A stretch of 64,000 nucleotides of DNA from the NCBI RefSeq assembly GCF_026015985.1, contig NZ_CP110389.1:1-64000 (forward strand). Direction: 5' to 3'. Positions 57,458 to 64,000 of this stretch are shown piece by piece; position 1 is the first letter of the stretch, and each line of letters starts with the position of its first letter. The position numbers and the translations under genes were made by a program. Source of the DNA: Rhodopseudomonas sp. P2A-2r (GTDB lineage: Bacteria; Pseudomonadota; Alphaproteobacteria; Rhizobiales; Xanthobacteraceae). Below the pieces are notes generated by a model, which was given only the letters and a program-made list of their open reading frames with translations, did no database searches and had not been told where the DNA came from.

Positions 57458-58918
57458 TCATGGCATCACAAAATTGTCGGTGGCGGAGGTCACGTCGCCG
57501 AGGCCGATGTCGGTGACGCGAATTTTCAGCGGAACGGATTTCTCGCCTTCCTTGAGCGGCGACGCGCTGACCAGCACGCGAAGCTCGGTGGTCTGGTCGC
57601 GCCCCAGCACGATCATGGGACGGTCGGGAGTGACGGAATCCGCACCGACCACGTGGATGGTCGGATTGGCGGGGCCGTCGACGTCGATGGCCACAACGCG
57701 ATCGAAGCCGCGCTTGTTGAGCAGACGGACCGTATAGGCGTTGCGGATCTGGCCATCGGACAGCCGGACCGCCACCGGGTTGCGGTCATGCAGCACGTTG
57801 ATGTCGAGCAGGGTCCGGGTCAGCAGCGCGTAGAGCATGATGCCGCCGACCGCCGCGATCATCGCCAGATAGACGATGGTGCGCGGCCGGATCGGCCGGA
57901 ACACGTCCGGCTTGCCTTCCATGCGACGATGGATGTTGATGTCGTTGTCGTAGCCGATCAACCGGGGTTCGCGACCGATCTTGGCCATGACTGTGTCGCA
58001 GGCATCGATGCATAGCCCGCACTGGATGCAATCCATCTGCGAACCGTCGCGGATGTCGATGCCGGTCGGGCAGACCGCGACGCATTGATAGCAATCGATG
58101 CAATCGCCGACGGGCTGACCGAGGGCACGCAGCTCTGCCGCCTTCTTCAGCGACGTTCGCGATTCGCCGCGGTCGTATTTGTAGGTGACGTTGAGCGCCC
58201 ATTCGTCGGTCAGCGCGGCCTGGATGCGCGGCCACGGGCACATGTAGACGCAGACCTGCTCGCGCATGAAGCCGGCCAGCACATAGGTCGTGGCGGTCAA
58301 GATGCCGATCCAGATATAGGCGATCATCGGCGCCTGGAAGGTCACCAGCTCCTTCACCAGCGTCGGCGCATCGTTGAAATACAGTACCCAGGCGCCGCCG
58401 GTCCACCATGCGATCATCAGCCAGATCGAATGCTTGAGCAGGATTTCCGCGAAGCGCTGCATGTTCATGCCGCCGGCGGCATCCTTTTTCATGCGCTCGC
58501 GGCGGTCGCCCTCGATCAGCCGCTCGACGGCGTAGAACACATCCGTCCACACGGTCTGCGGACACAGATAGCCGCACCAGATCCGGCCGCCGATGGAATT
58601 CATCAGGAACAAAGTGAGCGCGGCGACGACCAGCAGCCCGGTGAAATAATACACCTCCTGCGGCCACAGCTCGATGAAGAAGAAATAGAAGCGGCTGTTG
58701 GGAAGGTCGATCAGCACCGCCTGGTCGGGCGCGCCGAGACCACGATTCCAGCGCACGAACGGCAGCAGGTAGTAGACGCCGAGGCAGAAGGCCATCAGGC
58801 CCCACTTGATACGGCGGAAGGTACCGGAAACACTCTGGGGGTAGACCTTCTTATGGGCCGCATAAAGCGGCCCATAGTCGTCAACTTGCAGTTCGCTGGG
58901 TCGGACAGGCTGGTTCAT
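57458..58918 (-). CDS. ccoG: cbb3 oxidase assembly ferredoxin-like protein CcoG (FixG)
   Basis: A 486-residue membrane protein. About five membrane segments and the poly-ferredoxin cores CIDCYQCVAVCPTGIDIRDG and CIQCGLCIDACDTVM would bind two 4Fe-4S clusters. Further cysteines are in WCGYLCPQTVW and CVYMCPWPR. The C-terminal periplasmic immunoglobulin-like domain is typical. CcoG acts as a Cu(II) reductase in cbb3 assembly. It is the first gene of ccoGHIS, with its own FixK-type box 63 bases upstream. Confidence 0.96.
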   Translation of the reverse strand: MNQPVRPSELQVDDYGPLYAAHKKVYPQSVSGTFRRIKWGLMAFCLGVYYLLPFVRWNRGLGAPDQAVLIDLPNSRFYFFFIELWPQEVYYFTGLLVVAALTLFLMNSIGGRIWCGYLCPQTVWTDVFYAVERLIEGDRRERMKKDAAGGMNMQRFAEILLKHSIWLMIAWWTGGAWVLYFNDAPTLVKELVTFQAPMIAYIWIGILTATTYVLAGFMREQVCVYMCPWPRIQAALTDEWALNVTYKYDRGESRTSLKKAAELRALGQPVGDCIDCYQCVAVCPTGIDIRDGSQMDCIQCGLCIDACDTVMAKIGREPRLIGYDNDINIHRRMEGKPDVFRPIRPRTIVYLAMIAAVGGIMLYALLTRTLLDINVLHDRNPVAVRLSDGQIRNAYTVRLLNKRGFDRVVAIDVDGPANPTIHVVGADSVTPDRPMIVLGRDQTTELRVLVSASPLKEGEKSVPLKIRVTDIGLGDVTSATDNFVMP

Positions 58919-58974
58919 GGTAAGGATTCATCTCGCATTACAGATTGAACCTAAGCCCAATCTCAAACGCGCAT

Positions 58975-58988
58975 TTGATCCACCTCAA
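58975..58988 (-). promoter_or_regulatory. FixK/FNR-type box TTGATCCACCTCAA
   Basis: A perfect TTGA-N6-TCAA dyad centred 63 bases before ccoG. It falls in the true ccoP-ccoG gap once the ccoP frameshift is corrected. Confidence 0.8.
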
Positions 58989-59018
58989 ACAGAATTGCCG
59001 AAAAGCCCGGCTCCCAGC

Positions 59019-59038
59019 GGGAGGCTCACTTGCCTCCC
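59019..59038 (-). terminator. Hairpin at the end of ccoP
   Basis: The arms GGGAGGC (59019-59025) and GCCTCCC (59032-59038) have a 6-base loop. They overlap the corrected ccoP stop and the C4/G4 run where a base appears missing. Possible attenuation between ccoNOQP and ccoGHIS. Confidence 0.45.
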
Positions 59039-59897
59039 CGAGCGAATGAACGTAGACGGTCAGCGCCTTGATGGTGGCGGGGTCGAGACGCCCACCCCAA
59101 GCCGGCATCACGCCGGCGCGGCCATTGGTGATGGTTTCCACCAATGTCGCCTGATCCGACCCATAGAGCCAGATACCGTCGGTGAGATTTGGCGCGCCAA
59201 GCTCGATATTGCCCTTGGCGTCGTCGCCGTGGCAGGCGACGCAATTCTCGGCGAACAGCTTCTTGCCGGCCGCAGCATCGTAGCCCGGAGCGGTGGAAAG
59301 CCCGGACAGCGACCTGACGTAATTGGCCACCGTGACGATCTCCGGCTTCTTCAGGGTACCGTCGCGACCGAAGGCAAGCATCTGTCCTTCATGTGCCTGG
59401 GCATTGCCATTGCGGGCGCCGAATTCGATGGTCTGCTGGATCTGCTCAAGCGAACCGCCCCAGACCCAGTCGTCGTCGTTCAGGTTGGGGTAGCCCTTGG
59501 CGCCGGCCGCACCGCTGCCGTGACACGGCGCGCAGTTGTCGCCGAACACCGCCTTGCCGCGGGCGCGGGCCATCGCCAGCAGCGCCGGATCCTTTTCGAT
59601 GTCAGCCAGCGGCGCATTGCCGAGCGCCACCATCTTGGCACCGCGGATGGTTTCCAGATTTGCCAGTTCAACGGCAACATCGGCGCGCGAGGAATAGTGC
59701 ATGACGCCTGTCGTGTAGCCGGAAATCATCGGCCACGCCGGATAGACAATCCAGTAGCCGACCGCCCACACGATGGTCAGATAGAAGGTAATGATCCACC
59801 AGCGTGGCAGCGGCGTGTTCAGCTCCTTGATGCCGTCCCACTCGTGACCCGTGGTTGCGGTTCCAGAGACCTGATCGATATCCTCGTGCTTGCTCAT
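59026..59897 (-). CDS. ccoP: cbb3 oxidase dihaem cytochrome c subunit CcoP (FixP), 3' frameshift
   Basis: The electron-input subunit with two c-type haems (CAPCHGSG and CVACHGDD). An N-terminal membrane segment (WWIITFYLTIVWAVGYWIVYP) follows the short DGIKELNTPLPRWW motif. As written, the frame runs on to 58938 with an unrelated 29-residue tail (EASEPPAGSRAF...). With one more G in the run at 59036-59039 it ends VYVHSLGGGK at 59026, the normal FixP end, giving 290 residues. It lies 7 bases after ccoQ. Confidence 0.93.
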
Positions 59898-59904
59898 GAT
59901 TGCT

Positions 59905-60069
59905 TTATTCCTCTCGCAACGGCAGTCGCGCTGCCGCGTCGAAGGTTTCCTTGTTGCGCGGCCACAAGGCGTAGGCCACGATTGCGATGAACGTCGCGAC
60001 GAAAATCGGCGTCCAGAACGTCATGACGAAATCCGAAGCGAAATTCTGAACAGTCAATATTGCTTTCAT
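59905..60069 (-). CDS. ccoQ: cbb3 oxidase subunit CcoQ (FixQ)
   Basis: A 54-residue protein read from the minus strand: MKAILTVQNFASDFVMTFWT, one membrane helix (PIFVATFIAIVAYALWPRNK), then a short tail. The W-P-x-N-K-x-x-F-x-x-A-A motif is characteristic. It stabilises CcoP in the oxidase. It lies between ccoO (10-base gap) and ccoP. Confidence 0.94.
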   Translation of the reverse strand: MKAILTVQNFASDFVMTFWTPIFVATFIAIVAYALWPRNKETFDAAARLPLREE

Positions 60070-60078
60070 GTTCGTTTC

Positions 60079-60813
60079 TCAGCGGAGGTTGGCTTTTTCG
60101 TTGTAAAGCTTGAAGTCGACGAGAGTGCCCAGCATCTGCAGATAGGCGACCAGGGCGTCCATCTCGGTCGGATTGCCGGGCTTGCCGTCGAAGTTGCGGA
60201 CCACGGCCTTGGCGTATCGCTTGCTGAAGGCATCCGCGCCGGCACTGTCCGGATCAGCCTGCGCCTTCAGGTCGGCGCTCGCATTGGCAATCTGGTCGTC
60301 CGTGTAGGGCACCCCGACCAAGCGGCTGGTGCGCAGATGATCGGCGATCGATTCCGGATTGATCTCGGTTTCCGCAAGGAACGAATAGGGAGGCATCACC
60401 GACTGCGGGACAATGGCGCGGGGATTGGTCAGATGGGTGACGTGCCACTCATCGGAATACTTGGCGCCGACCCGGGCGAGATCCGGTCCGGTGCGCTTGG
60501 AACCCCACTGGAACGGATGGTCATACATGCTTTCCGCGGCCAGCGAATAGTGGCCGTAGCGCTCGACCTCGTCGCGCAGTGGCCGAACCATCTGCGAGTG
60601 GCAAAGATAGCAGCCTTCCCGCACGTAGATGTTGCGACCGGTCAATTCCAGCGGCGTGTAAGGGCGGACGCCATCGACGACTTCGATCGTGCTCTTGAGA
60701 TAGAACAGCGGCGTGATCTCGACGAGACCGCCCACGGCGATGACCAGGAGAATACCAACGACCAGGATGATCGAATTCTTCTCGAAGATTTGGTGTCGGG
60801 TCCAGAAAGACAT
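60079..60813 (-). CDS. ccoO: cbb3 oxidase monohaem cytochrome c subunit CcoO (FixO)
   Basis: A 244-residue membrane-anchored cytochrome. The N-terminal anchor ([20 protein letters not shown]) is followed by the haem c site [13 protein letters not shown]. The [13 protein letters not shown] region and the Met ligand in SVMPPYSFL complete the fold. Full length. It lies 10 bases after ccoN. Confidence 0.97.
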   Translation of the reverse strand: MSFWTRHQIFEKNSIILVVGILLVIAVGGLVEITPLFYLKSTIEVVDGVRPYTPLELTGRNIYVREGCYLCHSQMVRPLRDEVERYGHYSLAAESMYDHPFQWGSKRTGPDLARVGAKYSDEWHVTHLTNPRAIVPQSVMPPYSFLAETEINPESIADHLRTSRLVGVPYTDDQIANASADLKAQADPDSAGADAFSKRYAKAVVRNFDGKPGNPTEMDALVAYLQMLGTLVDFKLYNEKANLR

Positions 60814-60822
60814 TGATAGCCC

Positions 60823-62469
60823 CTATTCAGCCGGCTGCAGGGTGGCGCCGGTTTCAACCAACGCCTCGCCGACCCGCACCGTCATCCAAAGATTGTAAGC
60901 CATGATCAGTGCGCCGATCAGGAACAGCGCGCCGCCCAAGGCGCGAATGATGTAGAAGGGGTGCATCGCCTCGACGGTCTCGATGAAGGAGTATTCAAGG
61001 AAGCCGAGCGAGGTGTAGGCACGCCACATCAGGCCCTGCAGGATGCCCGACACCCACATCGCGGAGATGTAGAGCACGATGCCGATGGTCGCGATCCAGA
61101 AGTGCCAGCTGACCAGCTTCAGGCTGTACAGCGCCTTGCGTTCCCAGATCCACGGCACCAGGCAGTAGAGCGCGCCGAAGGAGACGAAGCCGACCCAGCC
61201 GAGCGCACCGGAGTGAACGTGACCGATGGTCCAGTCGGTGTAGTGGCTCAGCGAGTTCACCACCTTGATGGACATCAGCGGCCCCTCGAAGGTCGACATG
61301 CCGTAGAATGCCACCGACACTACCAGCATGCGCAGCACGGGATCGGTGCGCAGCTTGTCCCAGGCGCCGGACAGCGTCATCAGGCCGTTGATCATTCCGC
61401 CCCAGGACGGCATCCACAGCATGATGGAGAAGGTCATGCCGAGCGTCTGCGCCCAGTCCGGCAGCGCCGTGTAGTGCAGATGGTGCGGGCCGGCCCAGAT
61501 GTAGAGGAAGATGATCGCCCAGAAGTGGATGATCGAGAGCCGGTAGGAGTAGACCGGCCGCTCTGCCCGCTTCGGAATGAAGTAGTACATGATGGCGAGG
61601 AAGCCGGCGGTGAGGAAGAAGCCGACCGCGTTATGACCGTACCACCACTGGAACATGGCATCCTGCACGCCGCCCCAGGCGACGTAGGACTTCGAGCCGA
61701 ACACCGAGACCGGGATTGCCGGATTGTTGCCGAGATGCAGCACGGCGATGGTCACGATGAAGGCGAGATAGAACCAGTTGGCGACGTAGATGTGGGGTTC
61801 CTTGCGCTTCACCAGCGTCATCAGGAACACCAGCAGATAGACCACCCAGACGATGGTCAGCCACGCATCGGCATACCATTCCGGCTCGGCATATTCCTTC
61901 GACTGGGTTACGCCGAGCAGATAGCCGGTGCCGGCGATCAGGATGAAGAAGTTGTAGCCAAGCACCACGAACCACGGCGACAGGTCGCCGGCGAGACGAA
62001 CTCGCGAGGTCTTCTGCACCACATAGAACGAGGTGGCGATCAGCACGTTGCCGCCGAAGGCAAAGATCACCGCCGAGGTATGCAGCGGGCGAAGCCGCCC
62101 GAAGCTGGTCCAGGGCAGATCGAAGTTGAGGATCGGCCAGGCCAGCTGGCAGGCGATCAGCAGGCCGACGGTGAAGCCGGCAATGCCCCAGAACACCGCC
62201 ATGAAGCTGGCAAACTTGATCGGGCCGTAATTGTAATTCGGCCGGCCGAAGATTTCCTGCGGCGCCAGCTCCTTGCGATCATAGTAGCGGTTCAGGATGG
62301 CAAAGACGCCAGCCAGACTTGCCGCCGCGCTGAGCGCGGCGTGGAATGCGAAGGCGGCATCTTCCGCCTTGGCCGTGGCGACGATGCATAAGAAGACGGA
62401 CACCGCGAGCAGGCCCGCCAGGCCCGCTTCGCCGCCCGTCATCGATTTCCCATTGTGTGTCTGTGTCAT
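60823..62469 (-). CDS. ccoN: cbb3 oxidase catalytic subunit I CcoN (FixN)
   Basis: The haem-copper catalytic subunit of the high-affinity terminal oxidase, 548 residues and about 12 membrane segments. Ligand histidines are in [15 protein letters not shown] (low-spin haem), [12 protein letters not shown] and WAGPHHLHY (Cu-B), and [17 protein letters not shown] (haems). ATG 62469 ([10 protein letters not shown]) was chosen over an upstream frame start. A perfect FixK-type box is centred 64 bases upstream. It heads ccoNOQP. Confidence 0.97.
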   Translation of the reverse strand: MTQTHNGKSMTGGEAGLAGLLAVSVFLCIVATAKAEDAAFAFHAALSAAASLAGVFAILNRYYDRKELAPQEIFGRPNYNYGPIKFASFMAVFWGIAGFTVGLLIACQLAWPILNFDLPWTSFGRLRPLHTSAVIFAFGGNVLIATSFYVVQKTSRVRLAGDLSPWFVVLGYNFFILIAGTGYLLGVTQSKEYAEPEWYADAWLTIVWVVYLLVFLMTLVKRKEPHIYVANWFYLAFIVTIAVLHLGNNPAIPVSVFGSKSYVAWGGVQDAMFQWWYGHNAVGFFLTAGFLAIMYYFIPKRAERPVYSYRLSIIHFWAIIFLYIWAGPHHLHYTALPDWAQTLGMTFSIMLWMPSWGGMINGLMTLSGAWDKLRTDPVLRMLVVSVAFYGMSTFEGPLMSIKVVNSLSHYTDWTIGHVHSGALGWVGFVSFGALYCLVPWIWERKALYSLKLVSWHFWIATIGIVLYISAMWVSGILQGLMWRAYTSLGFLEYSFIETVEAMHPFYIIRALGGALFLIGALIMAYNLWMTVRVGEALVETGATLQPAE

Positions 62470-62526
62470 GCTGAATCTTTTATGTGCGAGGCTGAGACTA
62501 TCAATCACAGCGGCGCGATCCCCGAT

Positions 62527-62540
62527 TTGATCGAAATCAA
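62527..62540 (-). promoter_or_regulatory. FixK/FNR-type box TTGATCGAAATCAA
   Basis: A perfect TTGAT-N4-ATCAA dyad centred 64 bases before ccoN, the classical arrangement for FixK-dependent fixNOQP. Confidence 0.88.
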
Positions 62541-62735
62541 ATCATGGCGCGATTGTGGAAGAAGCTTGTTGAATGTCCGGACCGCAACATAAGGCCGCCC
62601 CTGTCAGGCAGCACCGATCGACGCGCGGCTCAAAATCTGAGGGCCAGCGCGGTGTCAACGAATAAACACGCCAGGGAAGAGGACGTGCGGACGATCCTGA
62701 TCAGGCGCGTCCGGTCAGGCGGCAGCGGGCCGCAA

Positions 62736-63110
62736 TCATCCCCGCATGTCGTAGCGGTAGGCCTTGGACACGATCTGCCAGCCGTCTGCGAGCTTCATCG
62801 CCACCAGGTAATCGGTAAAATAGCGCGGTGGCAGCTGGCAGCGAACCTTGACGAAGGCCGTCGCCTCATCCGAACGGTCGACGGTGACGACGAAATCGTC
62901 GCGCGCCTTGCCTTCGGCCCTGGCCGATCCCCGCGTGCGCACCAGTGCCAGCCACTCCGGCAAAGTGAGGATCTTCAGCTCGCCGCCTTCGACCCAGCGC
63001 AGGTCTGCGGTGGGATGGAAGATGGCGGCGAGCTTGTCAGCGTCGCCATCGTAGAGACCATCGAAGTAGTGCTGGACCACTGCGTCGAGTGTGGAACGGT
63101 CGTAGGACAA
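62736..63110 (-). CDS. NTF2-like / putative lumazine-binding family protein
   Basis: A 124-residue protein (MSYDRSTLDAVVQHYFDGLYDGDADKLAAIFHPTADLRWVEGG, then WQIVSKAYRYDMRG) with the cone-shaped NTF2-like pattern of small ligand-binding or uncharacterised proteins. No catalytic residues can be assigned. It stands alone between ccoN and the Bug-type gene, 74 bases after the latter's stop side. Confidence 0.75.
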   Translation of the reverse strand: MSYDRSTLDAVVQHYFDGLYDGDADKLAAIFHPTADLRWVEGGELKILTLPEWLALVRTRGSARAEGKARDDFVVTVDRSDEATAFVKVRCQLPPRYFTDYLVAMKLADGWQIVSKAYRYDMRG

Positions 63111-63184
63111 GGCTGGTCTCCTTCAGATGAAAGCGATCCCGTCGCGACTATGCCACAGAGTACCACCGCATGGAAACCGCCAGG

Positions 63185-64000
63185 TCACTTGCCGTCGCCA
63201 AGCATTTTCCGGAATTTATCGATTTCACGCGGCACGAGTTGCGCGAGATAGTCCGGCTTCATTTCGCTGTCATCGGCGGGGTAGGAACCGAGATCGTCGA
63301 GCCGCTTCTGGTAATCCGCGCTTGCCACGCCGGCACGCATCGCCGCGTTGAGTCTGGCGATGACGACCGGCGGCGTGCCCTTCGGGGCGAACAGCGCATA
63401 CCAGCCCTGGATCTCGAATTGCGGCAGCCCGGCCTCGGCAGCGGTCGGGACATCAGGCAGATGCGCCAGCCGGGTCTTCGAGGCCAGCGCGATGCCGCGC
63501 ACCAGCCCGCCCTGGATCGCGGGGGTCACCGAGGCCGACGAATCGCACAGCCCGTCGATCTGGCCGCCGATCAGGTCGTTCAGCGCCGGTCCGCCGCCGC
63601 GATAGCCGACCAGCGTCACGTCGATCGCGGCGGCCTGGATGAAGGCCTTGCAGAACAGGTAATTCTGCGAACCGACGCCGGAATGACCGATGTTCAGGGT
63701 GCCGGGATGCTGCCGGGCGTGGGCGATGAATTCGGCCAAGGTGCGGGCCGGAAAGTTCTTGCGCACCGCGACAACCGCCGAACTCTTGTTGAACATGCCG
63801 ATCGCCGCGAAGTCCTCCGGGGTGAATTTCACGTCGGGGGTGAACAGATAGACCGCGGTGTTTGTGCCGCTGTTGCCCTGCACGATGGTGTAGCCGTCGG
63901 GCGGCGCCTGTGCGACGCGGGCCAGAGCTACGGCACCTCCGGCGCCGCCGATATTTTCAATGACGATGCGCTGGCCGAGATGCTGGCTCATCTGCTCGCC
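63185..64000 (-). CDS. Tripartite tricarboxylate transporter solute receptor (Bug family), partial
   Basis: A periplasmic carboxylate receptor of the TctC/Bug type, cut at its N-terminus by the window end. Visible family blocks are QRIVIENIGGAGGAVALARVAQAPPDGYT, LNIGHSGVGSQNYLFCKAF, VGYRGGGPALNDLIGGQIDGL and LPDVPTAAEAGLPQFEIQGWY. The last reading at the edge is GEQMSQHLGQ. No transporter membrane genes are in view; Bug receptors are often orphans. Its substrate cannot be told. Confidence 0.9.
   Translation of the reverse strand, partial: GEQMSQHLGQRIVIENIGGAGGAVALARVAQAPPDGYTIVQGNSGTNTAVYLFTPDVKFTPEDFAAIGMFNKSSAVVAVRKNFPARTLAEFIAHARQHPGTLNIGHSGVGSQNYLFCKAFIQAAAIDVTLVGYRGGGPALNDLIGGQIDGLCDSSASVTPAIQGGLVRGIALASKTRLAHLPDVPTAAEAGLPQFEIQGWYALFAPKGTPPVVIARLNAAMRAGVASADYQKRLDDLGSYPADDSEMKPDYLAQLVPREIDKFRKMLGDGK

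Noticed and set aside
58938..59025. A novel C-terminal extension of CcoP
   Set aside because: Best explained by one missing G at 59036-59039; the tail has no domain character and covers the ccoG regulatory box.

Overview
The window opens exactly at the ATG of dnaA and looks like the start of a finished chromosome from an alphaproteobacterium of the Nitrobacteraceae (Rhodopseudomonas/Bradyrhizobium type). The reasons are the dnaA-dnaN-recF...gyrB order, high GC, FixJ-like two-component proteins, a polyhydroxyalkanoate synthase, and a ccoNOQP-ccoGHIS (fixNOQP-fixGHIS) cluster with FixK/FNR-type sites. The genus is inferred from gene content and protein resemblance; no database was searched.

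Layout. (1) 0-11.2 kb: replication genes dnaA, dnaN, recF and gyrB. They are interrupted between recF and gyrB by a large hybrid histidine kinase, a decayed copy of the recF 3' end, and a membrane/hypothetical pair. (2) 11.2-15 kb: a poorly coding accessory patch with a truncated-looking coiled-coil gene, a frameshifted gene joining an RNA polymerase alpha-CTD-like domain to a sigma region-4-like domain, and short repeats. (3) 15-21.8 kb: a tightly overlapping operon of a type I phosphodiesterase and a Ugp/Mal-type ABC importer, diverging from a SorC-type regulator. (4) 22-29.2 kb: a lone HNH nuclease, then an island of signalling parts (LuxR-type regulator with a degenerate DHp-like domain, ribbon-helix-helix protein, HPt protein, REC-EAL protein, lone receiver, FixJ/NarL-type regulator) carrying related CGTA/TACG palindromes. 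(5) 29.2-62.5 kb: a low-oxygen and stress block with acetate kinase and phosphoketolase, CBS-BON and universal stress proteins, an Mg-type P-type ATPase, phasin and PHA synthase, an alcohol dehydrogenase, an Mla/MCE lipid transporter, a small cytochrome c, CYTH-CHAD and APH-ATPase proteins, Hsp20, a CBS protein, a Pat-like acyl-CoA synthetase/acetyltransferase, and the whole cbb3 oxidase cluster with its copper/assembly genes. (6) 62.7-64 kb: an NTF2-like protein and a Bug-type solute receptor cut by the window edge.

How the genes work together. Seven perfect TTGA-N6-TCAA boxes and two near matches lie upstream of genes between 34 and 62.6 kb, and I saw none in the first 30 kb. This makes the right half a compact putative FixK/FNR regulon that joins microaerobic respiration (cbb3) to carbon storage (PHA), stress proteins and membrane maintenance. 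The phosphoketolase-acetate kinase pair sits inside the block and would give substrate-level ATP and acetate, but I see no box directly in front of it.

Caution. At least four genes (mlaE, ccoH, ccoP and the 7.5-8.4 kb pair) become intact if one base is added to a short homopolymer. Either several genes have decayed or, more likely, the sequence has homopolymer-length errors. Reading frames near such runs should be treated with care.
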